From Vibrio sp. S9_S30 (GTDB taxonomy: Bacteria > Pseudomonadota > Gammaproteobacteria > Enterobacterales > Vibrionaceae), in NCBI RefSeq assembly GCF_014694455.1, contig NZ_JAAUWT010000012.1, forward strand, positions 124,001 through 188,000: a DNA stretch of 64,000 nucleotides, in the 5' to 3' direction. Positions within the stretch are counted from its first letter, which is position 1; each line of letters opens with the position of its first letter. Below are positions 46,663-55,987 of this stretch, one piece after another. Below the pieces are notes generated by a model that had not been told where the DNA came from, searched no databases, and saw nothing but the letters and a program-made list of their open reading frames with translations. Position numbers and translations under genes: made by a program.

Positions 46663-48204
46663 GTGCGTTTAGAAGTTTTATGTGAAGATCGGTTAGGTCT
46701 TACCCGAGAGTTGCTGGGTATCCTTGCAACGAAAGAGATTGATCTCAGAGGGATAGAGATCGATCGTCGCGGCATTATCTATCTCAATTGCCCTGAAATT
46801 GAATTTGATGATTTTCGTGATCTTATGGCACAAATCCGTTTGATAAACGGCGTAACCGACGTCCGAAAAATCCAATTTATGCCAAGCGAAAGGCAAAGCA
46901 CAGAGCTTATGGCCTTGTTGGCTAATTTGCCTGATCCTGTTCTATCGGTGAGCTTAAAAGGCATCATAGACGTGGCAAACCATTCCGCTCATGATCTGTT
47001 TTTTCATCAGGGTGCCAAACTCATCGATGAACCGATTGGTCATTACATACCGCAATTCAACTTTGCTCGTTGGCTCGAAGAAAGCAGTGCGCGCTTTCGA
47101 GACACGGTAGTCATCAATGGGCTGGATTACACGCTAGAAGTGATGCCGGTGTACATTACTGGTGAATCTAACGATACGGTTTTGGCCAGTGCGGTCATTA
47201 CATTGAAAAACCGACAGCCGAACATACAAAACGATCCTTTCTTATCCGAGAGCAATCATTTAGGTTTTGAGCACTTTGTGGGGAGTTCCAGCCGACATAA
47301 AAGCCTTATGGCACAAGCCAAAAAGCTTGCCACGATGAGCCAGCCTTTACTTATTGAAGGGGAAACAGGCACCGGAAAAGAAATGCTGGCGCGCGCTTGC
47401 CATAATCGCTCAGAAAGGGCGAGCCACCCATTTCTCGTTTTAAGCTGTGCTTCAATGCCAGATGATGTAGCGGAAACGGAGTTGTTTGGTCATGCTCCTG
47501 GGACGTTTAACAACCAAGTAGGGCATGTTGGCATATTTGAGCAAGCAAATGGCGGAACGGTTTTTCTCGATGAAATTGGAGAGATGAGTGCACATCTTCA
47601 AATTAAGCTGTTACGTTTTCTGCAAGATGGAACGTTTCGCCGCGTAGGGGAAGAAAAGGAAGTGCATGTCGATGTTCGTGTGATTGCCGCCACCAAGCAA
47701 AAGCTGGCTGAGTTAACGGAATCGGGTGTGTTCCGCGAAGATTTGTACTATCGCTTGAATGTATTGAGCCTGCATATTCCAGCGTTACGAGAACGCAGTA
47801 CCGATGTTGCTACGCTGCTGGATCTCTTTATGTCTAAGTATGCCCATCAATTAGGGGTAAACAAGCCTGCTATCAGTGAAGGTGCGATCGAAAAGCTCAG
47901 TCAGTATCCATGGCCAGGCAACATACGCCAGCTCGACAATATGGTGCTAAGAGCCATGACTCGACTGTCAGGCGATACGCTTCAAATTGAGGATTTTGAA
48001 CTGCCTTCAATCGAGCAATCGAATGCGTTTTTGGGGGTGAATATGGACGGATCACTTGATGAGATCATGAAGTCCTATGAGTCTCAAATTCTACAAAATT
48101 TATATCAATCGTTCCCTTCCAGTCGCAAATTGGCAAAACGTTTGAATGTTTCACACACATCCATTGCCAACAAATTACGCGATTACGGTATCAGGAAGTC
48201 CTAA
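46663..48204 (+). CDS. tyrR: Transcriptional regulator TyrR
   Basis: Regulator of aromatic amino acid genes. An N-terminal ACT domain (RLEVLCEDRLGLTRELLGIL) is followed by a PAS-like region, an AAA+ domain with Walker A GETGTGKE and GGTVFLDEIGEM, and a C-terminal helix-turn-helix (SSRKLAKRLNVSHTSIANKLRDYGIR). As in all TyrR proteins the GAFTGA loop for sigma-54 contact is missing (GHAPGTFNNQ instead). I chose GTG 46663, which gives the MRLEV start of E. coli TyrR. ATG 46651 would add four residues and sits only five bases past the operator. Confidence 0.93.
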   Translation: MRLEVLCEDRLGLTRELLGILATKEIDLRGIEIDRRGIIYLNCPEIEFDDFRDLMAQIRLINGVTDVRKIQFMPSERQSTELMALLANLPDPVLSVSLKGIIDVANHSAHDLFFHQGAKLIDEPIGHYIPQFNFARWLEESSARFRDTVVINGLDYTLEVMPVYITGESNDTVLASAVITLKNRQPNIQNDPFLSESNHLGFEHFVGSSSRHKSLMAQAKKLATMSQPLLIEGETGTGKEMLARACHNRSERASHPFLVLSCASMPDDVAETELFGHAPGTFNNQVGHVGIFEQANGGTVFLDEIGEMSAHLQIKLLRFLQDGTFRRVGEEKEVHVDVRVIAATKQKLAELTESGVFREDLYYRLNVLSLHIPALRERSTDVATLLDLFMSKYAHQLGVNKPAISEGAIEKLSQYPWPGNIRQLDNMVLRAMTRLSGDTLQIEDFELPSIEQSNAFLGVNMDGSLDEIMKSYESQILQNLYQSFPSSRKLAKRLNVSHTSIANKLRDYGIRKS

Positions 48205-48206
48205 CC

Positions 48207-48788
48207 ATGAGTTCATACATAATGCATGCGTCTTGCAATGGTGTGATCGTACGTACGGCAGAGCTTGGTGACGCAAAGAAAATCAGTGAATATTTCAGAC
48301 GGAATAAAGCGCATTTAAAGCCTTGGGAACCGAGGCGTGAGGAAGCTTTTTTTCGCGAAGATGGATGGGCACAGCGATTAATTAAGCTGCATGAACTGCA
48401 CCGAATAGGATTGGCGTTTTACCTGATCATTATCGATGAAGAAACGGACGAAATGATGGGGACGATTTCTTTTAGCAATGTATCTCGTTATCCTTTTCAT
48501 GCGTGTAATGTCGGCTATTCTGTCGCCGAGTATCACCAAGGAAAGGGTGTGATGAAAATCGCGCTTAAATTGGCTTGCGACTGGCTATTTGAAAATCAGA
48601 ATTTGCATCGTATTATGGCCGCCTATATTCCCACGAATTTACGTAGTGAAGGGGTGTTGAAGCACTTAGGGTTTCAATTGGAAGGGACGGCAAAAGATTA
48701 CTTGCTTATTGATGGTCAATGGCGAGATCACAACCTTACATCATTGATTAATCCTAATTGGCGTGGAAAGCCAGACTACTCTCATTAA
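48207..48788 (+). CDS. rimJ: RimJ-like GNAT acetyltransferase
   Basis: 193 residues of the RimJ/RimL group, which acetylate ribosomal protein N termini. HLKPWEPRREEAFFREDGW near residue 36 and the acetyl-CoA loop YSVAEYHQGKGVMKIALKLACDW are typical, followed by HRIMAAYIPTNLRSEGVLKHLGF and the closing YLLIDGQWRDHNL. It starts two bases after the tyrR stop and probably belongs to the same transcript. Assignment to RimJ is by similarity in layout. Other protein targets are possible. Confidence 0.82.
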   Translation: MSSYIMHASCNGVIVRTAELGDAKKISEYFRRNKAHLKPWEPRREEAFFREDGWAQRLIKLHELHRIGLAFYLIIIDEETDEMMGTISFSNVSRYPFHACNVGYSVAEYHQGKGVMKIALKLACDWLFENQNLHRIMAAYIPTNLRSEGVLKHLGFQLEGTAKDYLLIDGQWRDHNLTSLINPNWRGKPDYSH

Positions 48789-48820
48789 CACTAGATTATT
48801 CTAATTAATAAAGGAAACAC

Positions 48821-49300
48821 ATGTCCTATTTGTCCTTGGATGATTATCAACGCAAATGGATTTTTACCCATCAGTCGATGCCCGTTCCTGAAGCCGAACT
48901 GAGTCATGTAAAGCCCATGACCCAAGCGCGTGCAGCGCAGCTTTGGAAAGAGAATATCAGTGCTCAAAGCCCTGATGCTGAACGTTTTAGTTCTCAAGAT
49001 TGGCCAATGAAAACAAGTAATTGGTTGCATGAAGTCGACTGGATGCAAGATTGGGATTCCGATATAGACGATTTACCCGCTGAGGTTTTAGAACACATTG
49101 ATTGGCAAGACGACGTGACCGTGTATTTCTGCTATGAAAAGTACAACGTGATTGAGACAAAATGGGCGTTCTTTAAAAAACATTGGAAGAACTTCCTTTT
49201 TTACGACGACGGCCCGATCTTAATTGCTCGTCGTCGCAATGAGGCACTTTGGTTCAACGAAGCAGGAAATGTTAAATTGGGGTATAGAAATAAACCTTAA
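48821..49300 (+). CDS. DUF2947 family protein
   Basis: 159 residues, cytosolic, very rich in Trp and Asp (DWPMKTSNWLHEVDWMQDWDSDIDDLPAE), with a central FCYEKYNVIETKWAFFKKHWKNFLFYDDGPILIARRR. This fits DUF2947, a family of unknown function in vibrios and allies. AAGGAAA precedes the ATG. It lies 32 bases behind rimJ, so it may be the last gene of the tyrR transcript, and a strong terminator follows at 49383. Confidence 0.78.
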   Translation: MSYLSLDDYQRKWIFTHQSMPVPEAELSHVKPMTQARAAQLWKENISAQSPDAERFSSQDWPMKTSNWLHEVDWMQDWDSDIDDLPAEVLEHIDWQDDVTVYFCYEKYNVIETKWAFFKKHWKNFLFYDDGPILIARRRNEALWFNEAGNVKLGYRNKP

Positions 49301-49382
49301 TTTGGCTTGGTGTTTCTAAATCCGGCTCTACTGATCTTGACATTCTGCTAATCTCCATATTTTGCTAGCTTTAATGGATATC

Positions 49383-49414
49383 AAAGATTGCCATGCTCTC
49401 ATGGCAATCTTTTT
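49383..49414 (+). terminator. Terminator of the DUF2947 gene
   Basis: AAAGATTGCCATG and CATGGCAATCTTT form a 13-bp perfect stem with a CTCT loop and T run. Confidence 0.93.
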
Positions 49415-49445
49415 CATTGCGTAAGAGATGATAAAACCTAATCAT

Positions 49446-49479
49446 TTAACCTCAGCAGTAACTTAACCTCAGCAGTAAT
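49446..49479. repeat. Tandem duplication of 17 bp
   Basis: TTAACCTCAGCAGTAAC is present twice head to tail, differing only in the last base, shortly after the terminator. Confidence 0.9.
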
Positions 49480-49888
49480 ACGAATCCAACCTATTATTAA
49501 GGTCATATTCTTAAACTTTTCGAAGTCACCTATCTATAAAATACTCTCTATTTAGTATAACTGATGCTATATCAAAGAATTTCGTCATTGAAACCATCAA
49601 CGATTCATTGAAAATATCTATAAAATAGAAGCACTTTCGGCATAGAAGTAGGTAGGGGTTTTTGTTTTATATTATTATTTAATTTATCAATTAATTATCT
49701 TTCGTTAAAAAAGCGATCGGGTGCCCAATATAAAACCCCCTGAAAAGAAAATGTTTCCAGTAATGACTTTTAGTGCTCTCTAGTTAGACAGTTAATGTGA
49801 GTTATTTAAAGGCGTTCATGAAGAAAATAAGAAATGTTCTATACTTCATTTGACATCACAATGGGTAGAATAATAGTAAGGGGCGTAC
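49480..49888. promoter_or_regulatory. AT-rich upstream region of the poly-HAMP chemoreceptor
   Basis: About 410 bases, strongly AT-rich, with no gene. It holds the promoter for the chemoreceptor, and GTAAGGGG about seven bases before the start is its ribosome site. No operator is recognised. Confidence 0.45.
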
Positions 49889-52800
49889 ATGGTCAATATT
49901 AGTGAATTATACCATTCATTAAATCTCACTAAAAAGCTAGTTGTAGCGTTTTTATTGGTAGCATTGGCGCCTTTGTCTATTGTGATATTAATGGTGCTAT
50001 ACCAAGCTTCAAGTGCTTTACAGCAGCAGGCATACGCTCAGTTGGGCGCTGTGGGGGAGATTAAAAAAAGTGCCGTTCAACGACATTTTAATACAAAGAA
50101 AAACAAGCTGATTGAATTAGCTCACAGCCCTTACACTCAACATGCGGCACGAGAATTTATATATGCGTATGACAGCGTGGAGGGCTTGCCCAAGACTCCG
50201 AAAAGTCTGACTTATTACTACAACAATGAATTTGGAGAAAAATTCAAACAAGAAAACCCGATGATATTAGACTTGCCGGATCTTTTATTGGGAGTTACGG
50301 ATAAAGGGGTTGCTTTGCAAACTCGTTATATTGCTGACAACCCATACCCATTAGGTGAAAAAGACAAACTTTATAAAACGCGTTACGCTGACGAATATGA
50401 TCAAGTTCATCAGCGTTATCATGGTTATTTTAAAAAAATTCTTGAAATCAACGGCTTTTATGACATTTTTGTTGTAGACAATGAAACGGGCGTCATTGTT
50501 TATTCTGTATATAAAGAACTGGATTTTGCCACGTCTTTAATCAATGGGCCGTATGCAGACAGTAATATTGCCGAAGCCTTCATAAAAGCAACGAAGCTGA
50601 GCTCCTCAGATGAGTTTATATTTATAGATTATCAGAAATATCTCCCCTCTTATAATGCGCCTGCTAGTTTCATATCGACTCCGCTGATGATTAATGGTGA
50701 GTCTGAACCTAAAGCCACACTTATTTTTCAGCTATCAATTGATGAACTGAACGACATAATGATTGAACGAGAGGGGCTGGGAAGTAGTGGTGAAACTTAT
50801 CTTGTAGGGCAAGATGGGCTAATGCGTTCAGACTCTTATTTAGATCCAGAAAATCGTTCAGTTGTTAACTCTTTCAAATATCCCAACAAAGGGAATGTCA
50901 ATACGGAGTCATTTAAGCAAGCTATTCAGGGGCTGCAAGACCAGCAAATTGTTCAGGACTATAGAGGAGATTTGGTCTTATCGGCTTTCATGCCAATATC
51001 AATATTTGGAACAAAGTGGGCTTTGCTCGCTGAAATTGATGAGAAAGAAGCGTTTTCTGCTATTACCAATCTTAAGCTGTTGCTGGCGTTGGCATTTGTA
51101 TTTACTGCATCGGTGATCATTGTCGTCGCGTTTATGTTTGCACGAACATTAACACGTCCCGCATACGCTCTTGTAGAAACGATGCAGCAAGTAGAGAAAG
51201 AAGGGCGATTTTCAATCCGTGCACCCGTAACCTCTCATGATGAAATAGGACAGTCGGCGGAGGCTTTTAACTCCTTGCTCCATGCGTTACAACAATCCAT
51301 TTCGGAAACGAATGACGTTATGAACGATATGGCGTCTGGGAAGTTTTCCAAGCGTATTCATGTTCATTGCATAGGGGAACTCGAAACGCTTAAGCAAGCA
51401 ACTAATCATTGTGCCAATAGTTTGGATACGGCGATTAGTGATATAAATGAAATTATTAAGGAAATGTCTGAAGGGAAGTTTAATTTACAACTCAAAACCC
51501 CCATGCAAGGCGATCTCAATCAGCTCAAGAATAACATTAATTCCTCTCTAGACACCTTAAACAGTACGATGGATGCTATTGTCGATGTTATGAAGAACGT
51601 TGAAAATGGCGATTTTAAAACACAAGTCTCTGTTGATGTTCGAGGTAATCTTGGAGAATTAAAAGAGAGCGTAAATAATTCAGTTACCTGTATGTCGGGA
51701 GCCATCGATGAAATTGGGGTTGTTATGGCAGCCATTCGGCAGGGTGATTTTTCCCGGCGTGTGTCTTTGCCTCTAAAAGGTCAGCTACAAGGGCTTAAGG
51801 ATGATACTAATTTTAGCGTCGATAACCTCGAGAAAATTCTAGAGGATATTAATAGTGTGATGTCCAGTGTTAGCCGAGGTGATTTCAAGCGAACCGTAAC
51901 ATGCCCAGCAAAAGGGCGATTAGGTCAACTGAAAGAAGACATCAACACGTCAATCTTAAGCTTGGATAAAGCGGTGACCGAGATATCGTCTGTCATGACA
52001 GCAATCAGCCAAGGCCAATTTGATAGGACGATTACCTCGCCAATGACAGGGCAGTTAGATGGCTTGAAAGTGGACATTAACAGTTCAGTTAATGACTTGA
52101 ATAAAGTGATGACTGAGCTCGCAAATGTGATGTCGGCGATGAGCCGAGGTAACTTTGACCAAAAAATTGAACTCCCTCTAAACGGGCAGCTTTTGATGCT
52201 TAAAGAAGACGTGAATAACTCGACAAATACAATTTCAGCAGCCATCAATGAAGTAACCGCCGTACTCAATGCTATGTCGCGAGGAACACTCACGTATTTA
52301 GTGAATGGTGATTATGAAGGTGTGTTTTTGGATTTAAAACGGGACGTAAATAGCACAATAAAAAAACTCACAGAGGTGATTGAAGGGATTCAAATCTCGG
52401 CTGATCATGTTTCTCAAAGTGCAAGTGAAATTGCAGATAGTAATACGGAAATCAGCAAAAGAACGGAGGAACAAGCCGCTAACCTTGAGCAAACCAAAGC
52501 CAGCACCAGCAATATTCTTAGTGAAATAACACAAGTAACCGAGCAGTCTAACGAAGCCGTTGAACTTTCGAGCTATGCCAAAAATATCGCAACCGAAGGC
52601 GGGAAACTATCGGCAGATACCGTCATCGCGATAGACGAAGTGAATAATGCGAGTAAAGACATTAACGAGATTGTTTCGGTAATCGACGGTCTTGCATTTC
52701 AAACCAACCTATTGGCTCTCAATGCGGCGGTTGAAGCCGCTCGAGCGGGGGAGCATGGGCGAGGCTTTGCTGTTGTTGCCAATGAAGTTCGGGAACTCGC

Positions 52801-53212
52801 TGGGCGTAGTGCCACTTCCGCTAAGCAGATAAAAAACATCATAGCGAATAGTAATCAGAAAGTAGATCAAAGTACTGAAATGGCGAACAGCTCTGGTCTA
52901 AAATTAAAGCAAATTGTCGAAGAAGTATCGAAAGTCAATTCCACGATCGTTAAGATCAATCAATCTACCACCACACAGAAACAATCTATAAAAGAAGTCG
53001 ATATTGTTATACAGCGTTTGAGCGATTTGATTCAGCAAAATTCCGCAATAACCGAAGAAACGATGACGGCGGCACTTCAAATGTCGGATCAAGCCAATGA
53101 AATGCTTCGTTTACTCAAATACTTTTCATTGGTCTCAAGTGAGCAATCGGCGAATAAGAACGCGTTGACAAGACATAATAATCAACAGCTAAAAGTAAAA
53201 GGGCAAGCATAG
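49889..53212 (+). CDS. Chemoreceptor with double-Cache sensor and about nine HAMP units
   Basis: 1107 residues. A membrane helix at 16-35, a long periplasmic Cache-type domain ([37 protein letters not shown]), and a second helix near 390-410 are followed by a canonical HAMP. About eight more HAMP-like units follow, each of 44-46 residues and ending in patterns such as [19 protein letters not shown] short adaptation and signalling hairpin comes last, with [34 protein letters not shown]. Normal receptors have one HAMP. Poly-HAMP chains occur in Aer2-like and some soluble kinases. The ligand is unknown, probably a small organic molecule as for other double-Cache domains. Confidence 0.9.
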   Translation: MVNISELYHSLNLTKKLVVAFLLVALAPLSIVILMVLYQASSALQQQAYAQLGAVGEIKKSAVQRHFNTKKNKLIELAHSPYTQHAAREFIYAYDSVEGLPKTPKSLTYYYNNEFGEKFKQENPMILDLPDLLLGVTDKGVALQTRYIADNPYPLGEKDKLYKTRYADEYDQVHQRYHGYFKKILEINGFYDIFVVDNETGVIVYSVYKELDFATSLINGPYADSNIAEAFIKATKLSSSDEFIFIDYQKYLPSYNAPASFISTPLMINGESEPKATLIFQLSIDELNDIMIEREGLGSSGETYLVGQDGLMRSDSYLDPENRSVVNSFKYPNKGNVNTESFKQAIQGLQDQQIVQDYRGDLVLSAFMPISIFGTKWALLAEIDEKEAFSAITNLKLLLALAFVFTASVIIVVAFMFARTLTRPAYALVETMQQVEKEGRFSIRAPVTSHDEIGQSAEAFNSLLHALQQSISETNDVMNDMASGKFSKRIHVHCIGELETLKQATNHCANSLDTAISDINEIIKEMSEGKFNLQLKTPMQGDLNQLKNNINSSLDTLNSTMDAIVDVMKNVENGDFKTQVSVDVRGNLGELKESVNNSVTCMSGAIDEIGVVMAAIRQGDFSRRVSLPLKGQLQGLKDDTNFSVDNLEKILEDINSVMSSVSRGDFKRTVTCPAKGRLGQLKEDINTSILSLDKAVTEISSVMTAISQGQFDRTITSPMTGQLDGLKVDINSSVNDLNKVMTELANVMSAMSRGNFDQKIELPLNGQLLMLKEDVNNSTNTISAAINEVTAVLNAMSRGTLTYLVNGDYEGVFLDLKRDVNSTIKKLTEVIEGIQISADHVSQSASEIADSNTEISKRTEEQAANLEQTKASTSNILSEITQVTEQSNEAVELSSYAKNIATEGGKLSADTVIAIDEVNNASKDINEIVSVIDGLAFQTNLLALNAAVEAARAGEHGRGFAVVANEVRELAGRSATSAKQIKNIIANSNQKVDQSTEMANSSGLKLKQIVEEVSKVNSTIVKINQSTTTQKQSIKEVDIVIQRLSDLIQQNSAITEETMTAALQMSDQANEMLRLLKYFSLVSSEQSANKNALTRHNNQQLKVKGQA

Positions 53213-53296
53213 TGACTTAACGGATATTCAAACAACACTTAGCTGGGAAAAGCAATCGTAACACTTAGGTTGCTGTATAAAAAAACAGCATTCGTC

Positions 53297-53340
53297 TTGA
53301 CTCGTGATTTTTAGCTCCTATACTGTATGTGTATACAGTT
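53297..53340 (+). promoter_or_regulatory. Sigma-70 promoter overlapped by a LexA (SOS) box
   Basis: TTGACT at 53297 and TATACT at 53319 with a 16-base spacer form a near-consensus promoter. TACTGTATGTGTATACAGTT at 53321-53340 matches the E. coli SOS box TACTGTATATATATACAGTA at 18 of 20 bases and has the CTGT-N8-ACAG core. LexA bound here would cover the -10 element. Confidence 0.9.
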
Positions 53341-53356
53341 TTCATGGGGGCTGAAT

Positions 53357-53656
53357 ATGTTGTGGGAAACAATGGAAAGGGTGAACAAATTACGTCAGCA
53401 AGCCTTAGCTGATCCCGAATTTATTAAGGCTGCAAAAGAGCATGAAGAAGCATTGAGAGCTATGGCTAAAGAAGAAGCAATGGCCAAAGAAGTAGCAACG
53501 GGCAAAGAAGTAGCAATGGCGAAAGAAGAAGCGATTGTTCGAAAGAAACGCTTGAAAGCAGCACAAGAAAACAAAATAAATCGTGGACCTAAATTGTTGT
53601 CAGATATATACAGTGAATCGGCATTTGGTGCCAACCCAACTGGCGAACAGCACTGA
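53357..53656 (+). CDS. SOS-controlled small coiled-coil repeat protein
   Basis: 99 residues from the ATG at 53357, which follows GGGGGCTGAAT. A longer frame would start inside the LexA box, so this start is preferred. The N terminus is helical (MLWETMERVNKLRQQALADPE). Four in-frame 18-bp repeats at 53462-53533 encode MAKEEA, MAKEVA, TGKEVA and MAKEEA. A basic stretch and a PKLLSDIYSESAFGANP tail follow. It has no signal peptide. No family is recognised. With its own LexA-boxed promoter and its own terminator it is a single-gene damage-response unit. Confidence 0.75.
   Translation: MLWETMERVNKLRQQALADPEFIKAAKEHEEALRAMAKEEAMAKEVATGKEVAMAKEEAIVRKKRLKAAQENKINRGPKLLSDIYSESAFGANPTGEQH
53462..53533 (+). 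repeat. In-frame tandem repeat, four units of 18 bp
   Basis: ATGGCTAAAGAAGAAGCA and three variants encode the hexapeptide xxKExA inside the SOS gene. The copy number could vary by slippage without breaking the frame. Confidence 0.88.
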
Positions 53657-53696
53657 TTCAAATATCAATTTACGTTTTGAGTATATTGATGATGAG

Positions 53697-53723
53697 AACC
53701 AGCTTACTAAAAGTAAGCTGGTT
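53697..53723 (+). terminator. Terminator of the SOS gene
   Basis: AACCAGCTTACT, AAA loop, AGTAAGCTGGTT, followed by T-rich sequence. Confidence 0.88.
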
Positions 53724-53897
53724 TGTTATTCCTCTGTTCTTCTATTTCTTTATTCCTCTGTTTCTCAACGCAGCGAATCCATACAAAAGTACCAATCTCA
53801 TTGCATCTTTCTCTCGAATTTCACTTTTCTTTGTAGAGATAACTGTTTGTATTGCCTAGACTAGATGTGTCATAAAGTTTCCCAATTAGGCAATATC

Positions 53898-55115
53898 ATG
53901 CGTTCCCAGTTACTACTTTTGATGCACAAGGCGTACATAAAAGCACTGAAATTAGCGGCACTTATTATCCCGATTCCTAAGCCGACTTTGTTTTTGGGGA
54001 AGGATTCGCACAAGCAGTTGTGTCATTCCATTTCATTACTGGGCATTAAACGTGTGCTTATTGTGACCGATGAGGGGATATGTGCTTCTGGTCTTTTAGA
54101 AAAGTTGGAGTCGGCATTGGTGCGTACCAGTGTGGAATACTCTTTGTTTAAGCAGGTCACACCAGATCCCACATACGATCAGGTTGAGCTGGGTTTCGAA
54201 CAATATCAACGAGACCACTGCCAAGGTGTGTTGGCGATAGGAGGGGGATCGCCTATCGATTGTGGCAAAGTCATCGCGGCACGTGTTACCAACAAAAAAA
54301 ACATTAAGCGTTTAACGGGGCTTCTGAAAGTTTGGCGTACGCCAGCCCCACTGTTTGTTATGCCAACGACATCAGGAACTGGGTCTGAAGTCACAATAGC
54401 GGCAGTGGTATCCGACCCCATCTCTCATCAAAAAACACCTCTGATGGATCCGAAGTTGGTTCCTATGTTGGTTTCTTTGGATCCTGCCTTCTCAGTGGGC
54501 TTGCCTCCCCATATTACTGCGCATACTGGTATGGATGCGTTAACCCACGCAATTGAAGCGTATATCTCTGTTAATGCAACCCCAGAAACGAATGGGTATG
54601 CCAAAGCCGCTATCACCCTGATTCACGAGAATCTAGAAAAAGCCTTTATATATGGGCAGAACAGCGCGGTTCGACAGAACATGTCGCTTGCTTCTTACTA
54701 TGCAGGGTTAGCTTTTACAAAAGCTAGCCTTGGTTACGTTCACGCCATCTCACATAACATTGGTGCTAAGTACGGTACGCCTCATGGATTGGCGAATGCT
54801 GTGATATTGCCTCACGTTTTGGAATTTTCCAAACCCGCGGTTATAACGCAGCTGGCGGAACTTGCTGACCTTATTCATGTCAGCGATCCAAAAAGTACGG
54901 AAAGAATGAAAGCCCACGCTTTTATACAGTATGTTCAAAACCTTCAATCAAAACTTAACATACCTGAAAAGCTGGATGACATTGTCGATGAGCACATTCC
55001 AGATATTGCAAAAGCAGCGTTGTACGAAGCGCAATGGAATTATCCGGTACCTAAGCAGATGAACCAGCACCAATGTGAAGTACTTCTCCATCAATTGCGG
55101 CGCCGCATCGCTTAG
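53898..55115 (+). CDS. Iron-containing alcohol dehydrogenase
   Basis: 405 residues from the ATG at 53898. The Rossmann-like N-terminal domain shows RVLIVTDEGICASG and AIGGGSPIDCGKVIA. The iron domain carries MPTTSGTGSEVTIAAVVSD, THAIEAYISV and HAISHNIGAKYGTPHG, giving the His and Asp iron ligands of the group III family. It oxidises alcohols or reduces aldehydes with NAD(P). The substrate is not evident. The ATG at 53865 is an alternative without a ribosome site. The stop overlaps the convergent glycosylase gene by four bases. Confidence 0.9.
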   Translation: MRSQLLLLMHKAYIKALKLAALIIPIPKPTLFLGKDSHKQLCHSISLLGIKRVLIVTDEGICASGLLEKLESALVRTSVEYSLFKQVTPDPTYDQVELGFEQYQRDHCQGVLAIGGGSPIDCGKVIAARVTNKKNIKRLTGLLKVWRTPAPLFVMPTTSGTGSEVTIAAVVSDPISHQKTPLMDPKLVPMLVSLDPAFSVGLPPHITAHTGMDALTHAIEAYISVNATPETNGYAKAAITLIHENLEKAFIYGQNSAVRQNMSLASYYAGLAFTKASLGYVHAISHNIGAKYGTPHGLANAVILPHVLEFSKPAVITQLAELADLIHVSDPKSTERMKAHAFIQYVQNLQSKLNIPEKLDDIVDEHIPDIAKAALYEAQWNYPVPKQMNQHQCEVLLHQLRRRIA

Positions 55116-55810
55116 CGCGGTTCCATGACACGATTATCGCCGCCGCTGTAAGCAATGATTTGACTGATTTCAGATAGGCTGCGTCCGCTTTCTTGCTGCC
55201 AATCTGCAAATGCATGGCTGGCTGCTTTCAAAGCGCTTTTCGTGTGGTTTCCGCTGGTGATTACGCCTGTATTTCTTAGGTGTGATTCCACATCCGATGA
55301 GAGGATAAAGGTATCCACACCGAGTTGACGTAACGCGTAAGGTCCGGTGTTTCCGCCTAAGCGCTTCCCATGCTTTTTAAGGTGAGCCCAAAGATCTGTG
55401 ACGCGGTCACTGTCTAGGTTGGCGACGAGGTTTGCAAATGAGCCATGCTCATGCCTAGCTTCGTATATCATTTGAGCATTAGCAGGGATAGACATGACTT
55501 TTGTTAGATGGCGAATAATACGCGGATCTTGGGCTTTTTGTTCCCAGATTTCGTCTGATAGCATGAGTAAAGGTTCTATTCTGAATTGAAAGAAAACGTC
55601 CTCAAAGTTTTGCCACTTACTTTTAACTACTTTCCAAGAAATCCCGCACTGGAATACTTTCAATGTGAACTCCGCCAACCAGCGATCCTCTGGAATTAGC
55701 GTAATCTCTTCTCGGCTTAATGGCTTAGAAAGTAATCTTTCTAGATTGCTAGCACCGCCTTTTCTTTCGGCAGCCCGCTCATAAATCGTTTGGAACTTCT
55801 CTCTTGGCAT
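55112..55810 (-). CDS. DNA-3-methyladenine glycosylase I family protein
   Basis: 232 residues with the layout of a Tag-type glycosylase: MPREKFQTIYERAAERKGG at the start, SREEITLIPEDRWLAEFTLKVFQCGISWKVVKSKWQNFEDVFF (the adenine-pocket region), and then a helix-hairpin-helix-like LKKHGKRLGGNTGPYALRQLGVDTFILSSDV with a conserved Asp. It lacks the zinc-snap cysteines of E. coli Tag, as do many relatives, so the substrate may differ. Such enzymes remove 3-methyladenine from DNA. It is convergent with the dehydrogenase. Confidence 0.75.
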   Translation of the reverse strand: MPREKFQTIYERAAERKGGASNLERLLSKPLSREEITLIPEDRWLAEFTLKVFQCGISWKVVKSKWQNFEDVFFQFRIEPLLMLSDEIWEQKAQDPRIIRHLTKVMSIPANAQMIYEARHEHGSFANLVANLDSDRVTDLWAHLKKHGKRLGGNTGPYALRQLGVDTFILSSDVESHLRNTGVITSGNHTKSALKAASHAFADWQQESGRSLSEISQIIAYSGGDNRVMEPR

Positions 55811-55987
55811 TTAAATGTCCTTATATTCAATTACCTGTCATTGCGTAGGTTGGTTAAAGTAGTACAAATGGGTAATTATTTACACTAAATGTTGGGCAAT
55901 TCGACAATGCAAAACTGTGATGAGTGTAGTGCAAGAGGCGGCTGAACTCCGCCTCTATGATGGGGTAATCTATGATGAGGTGCTTGG

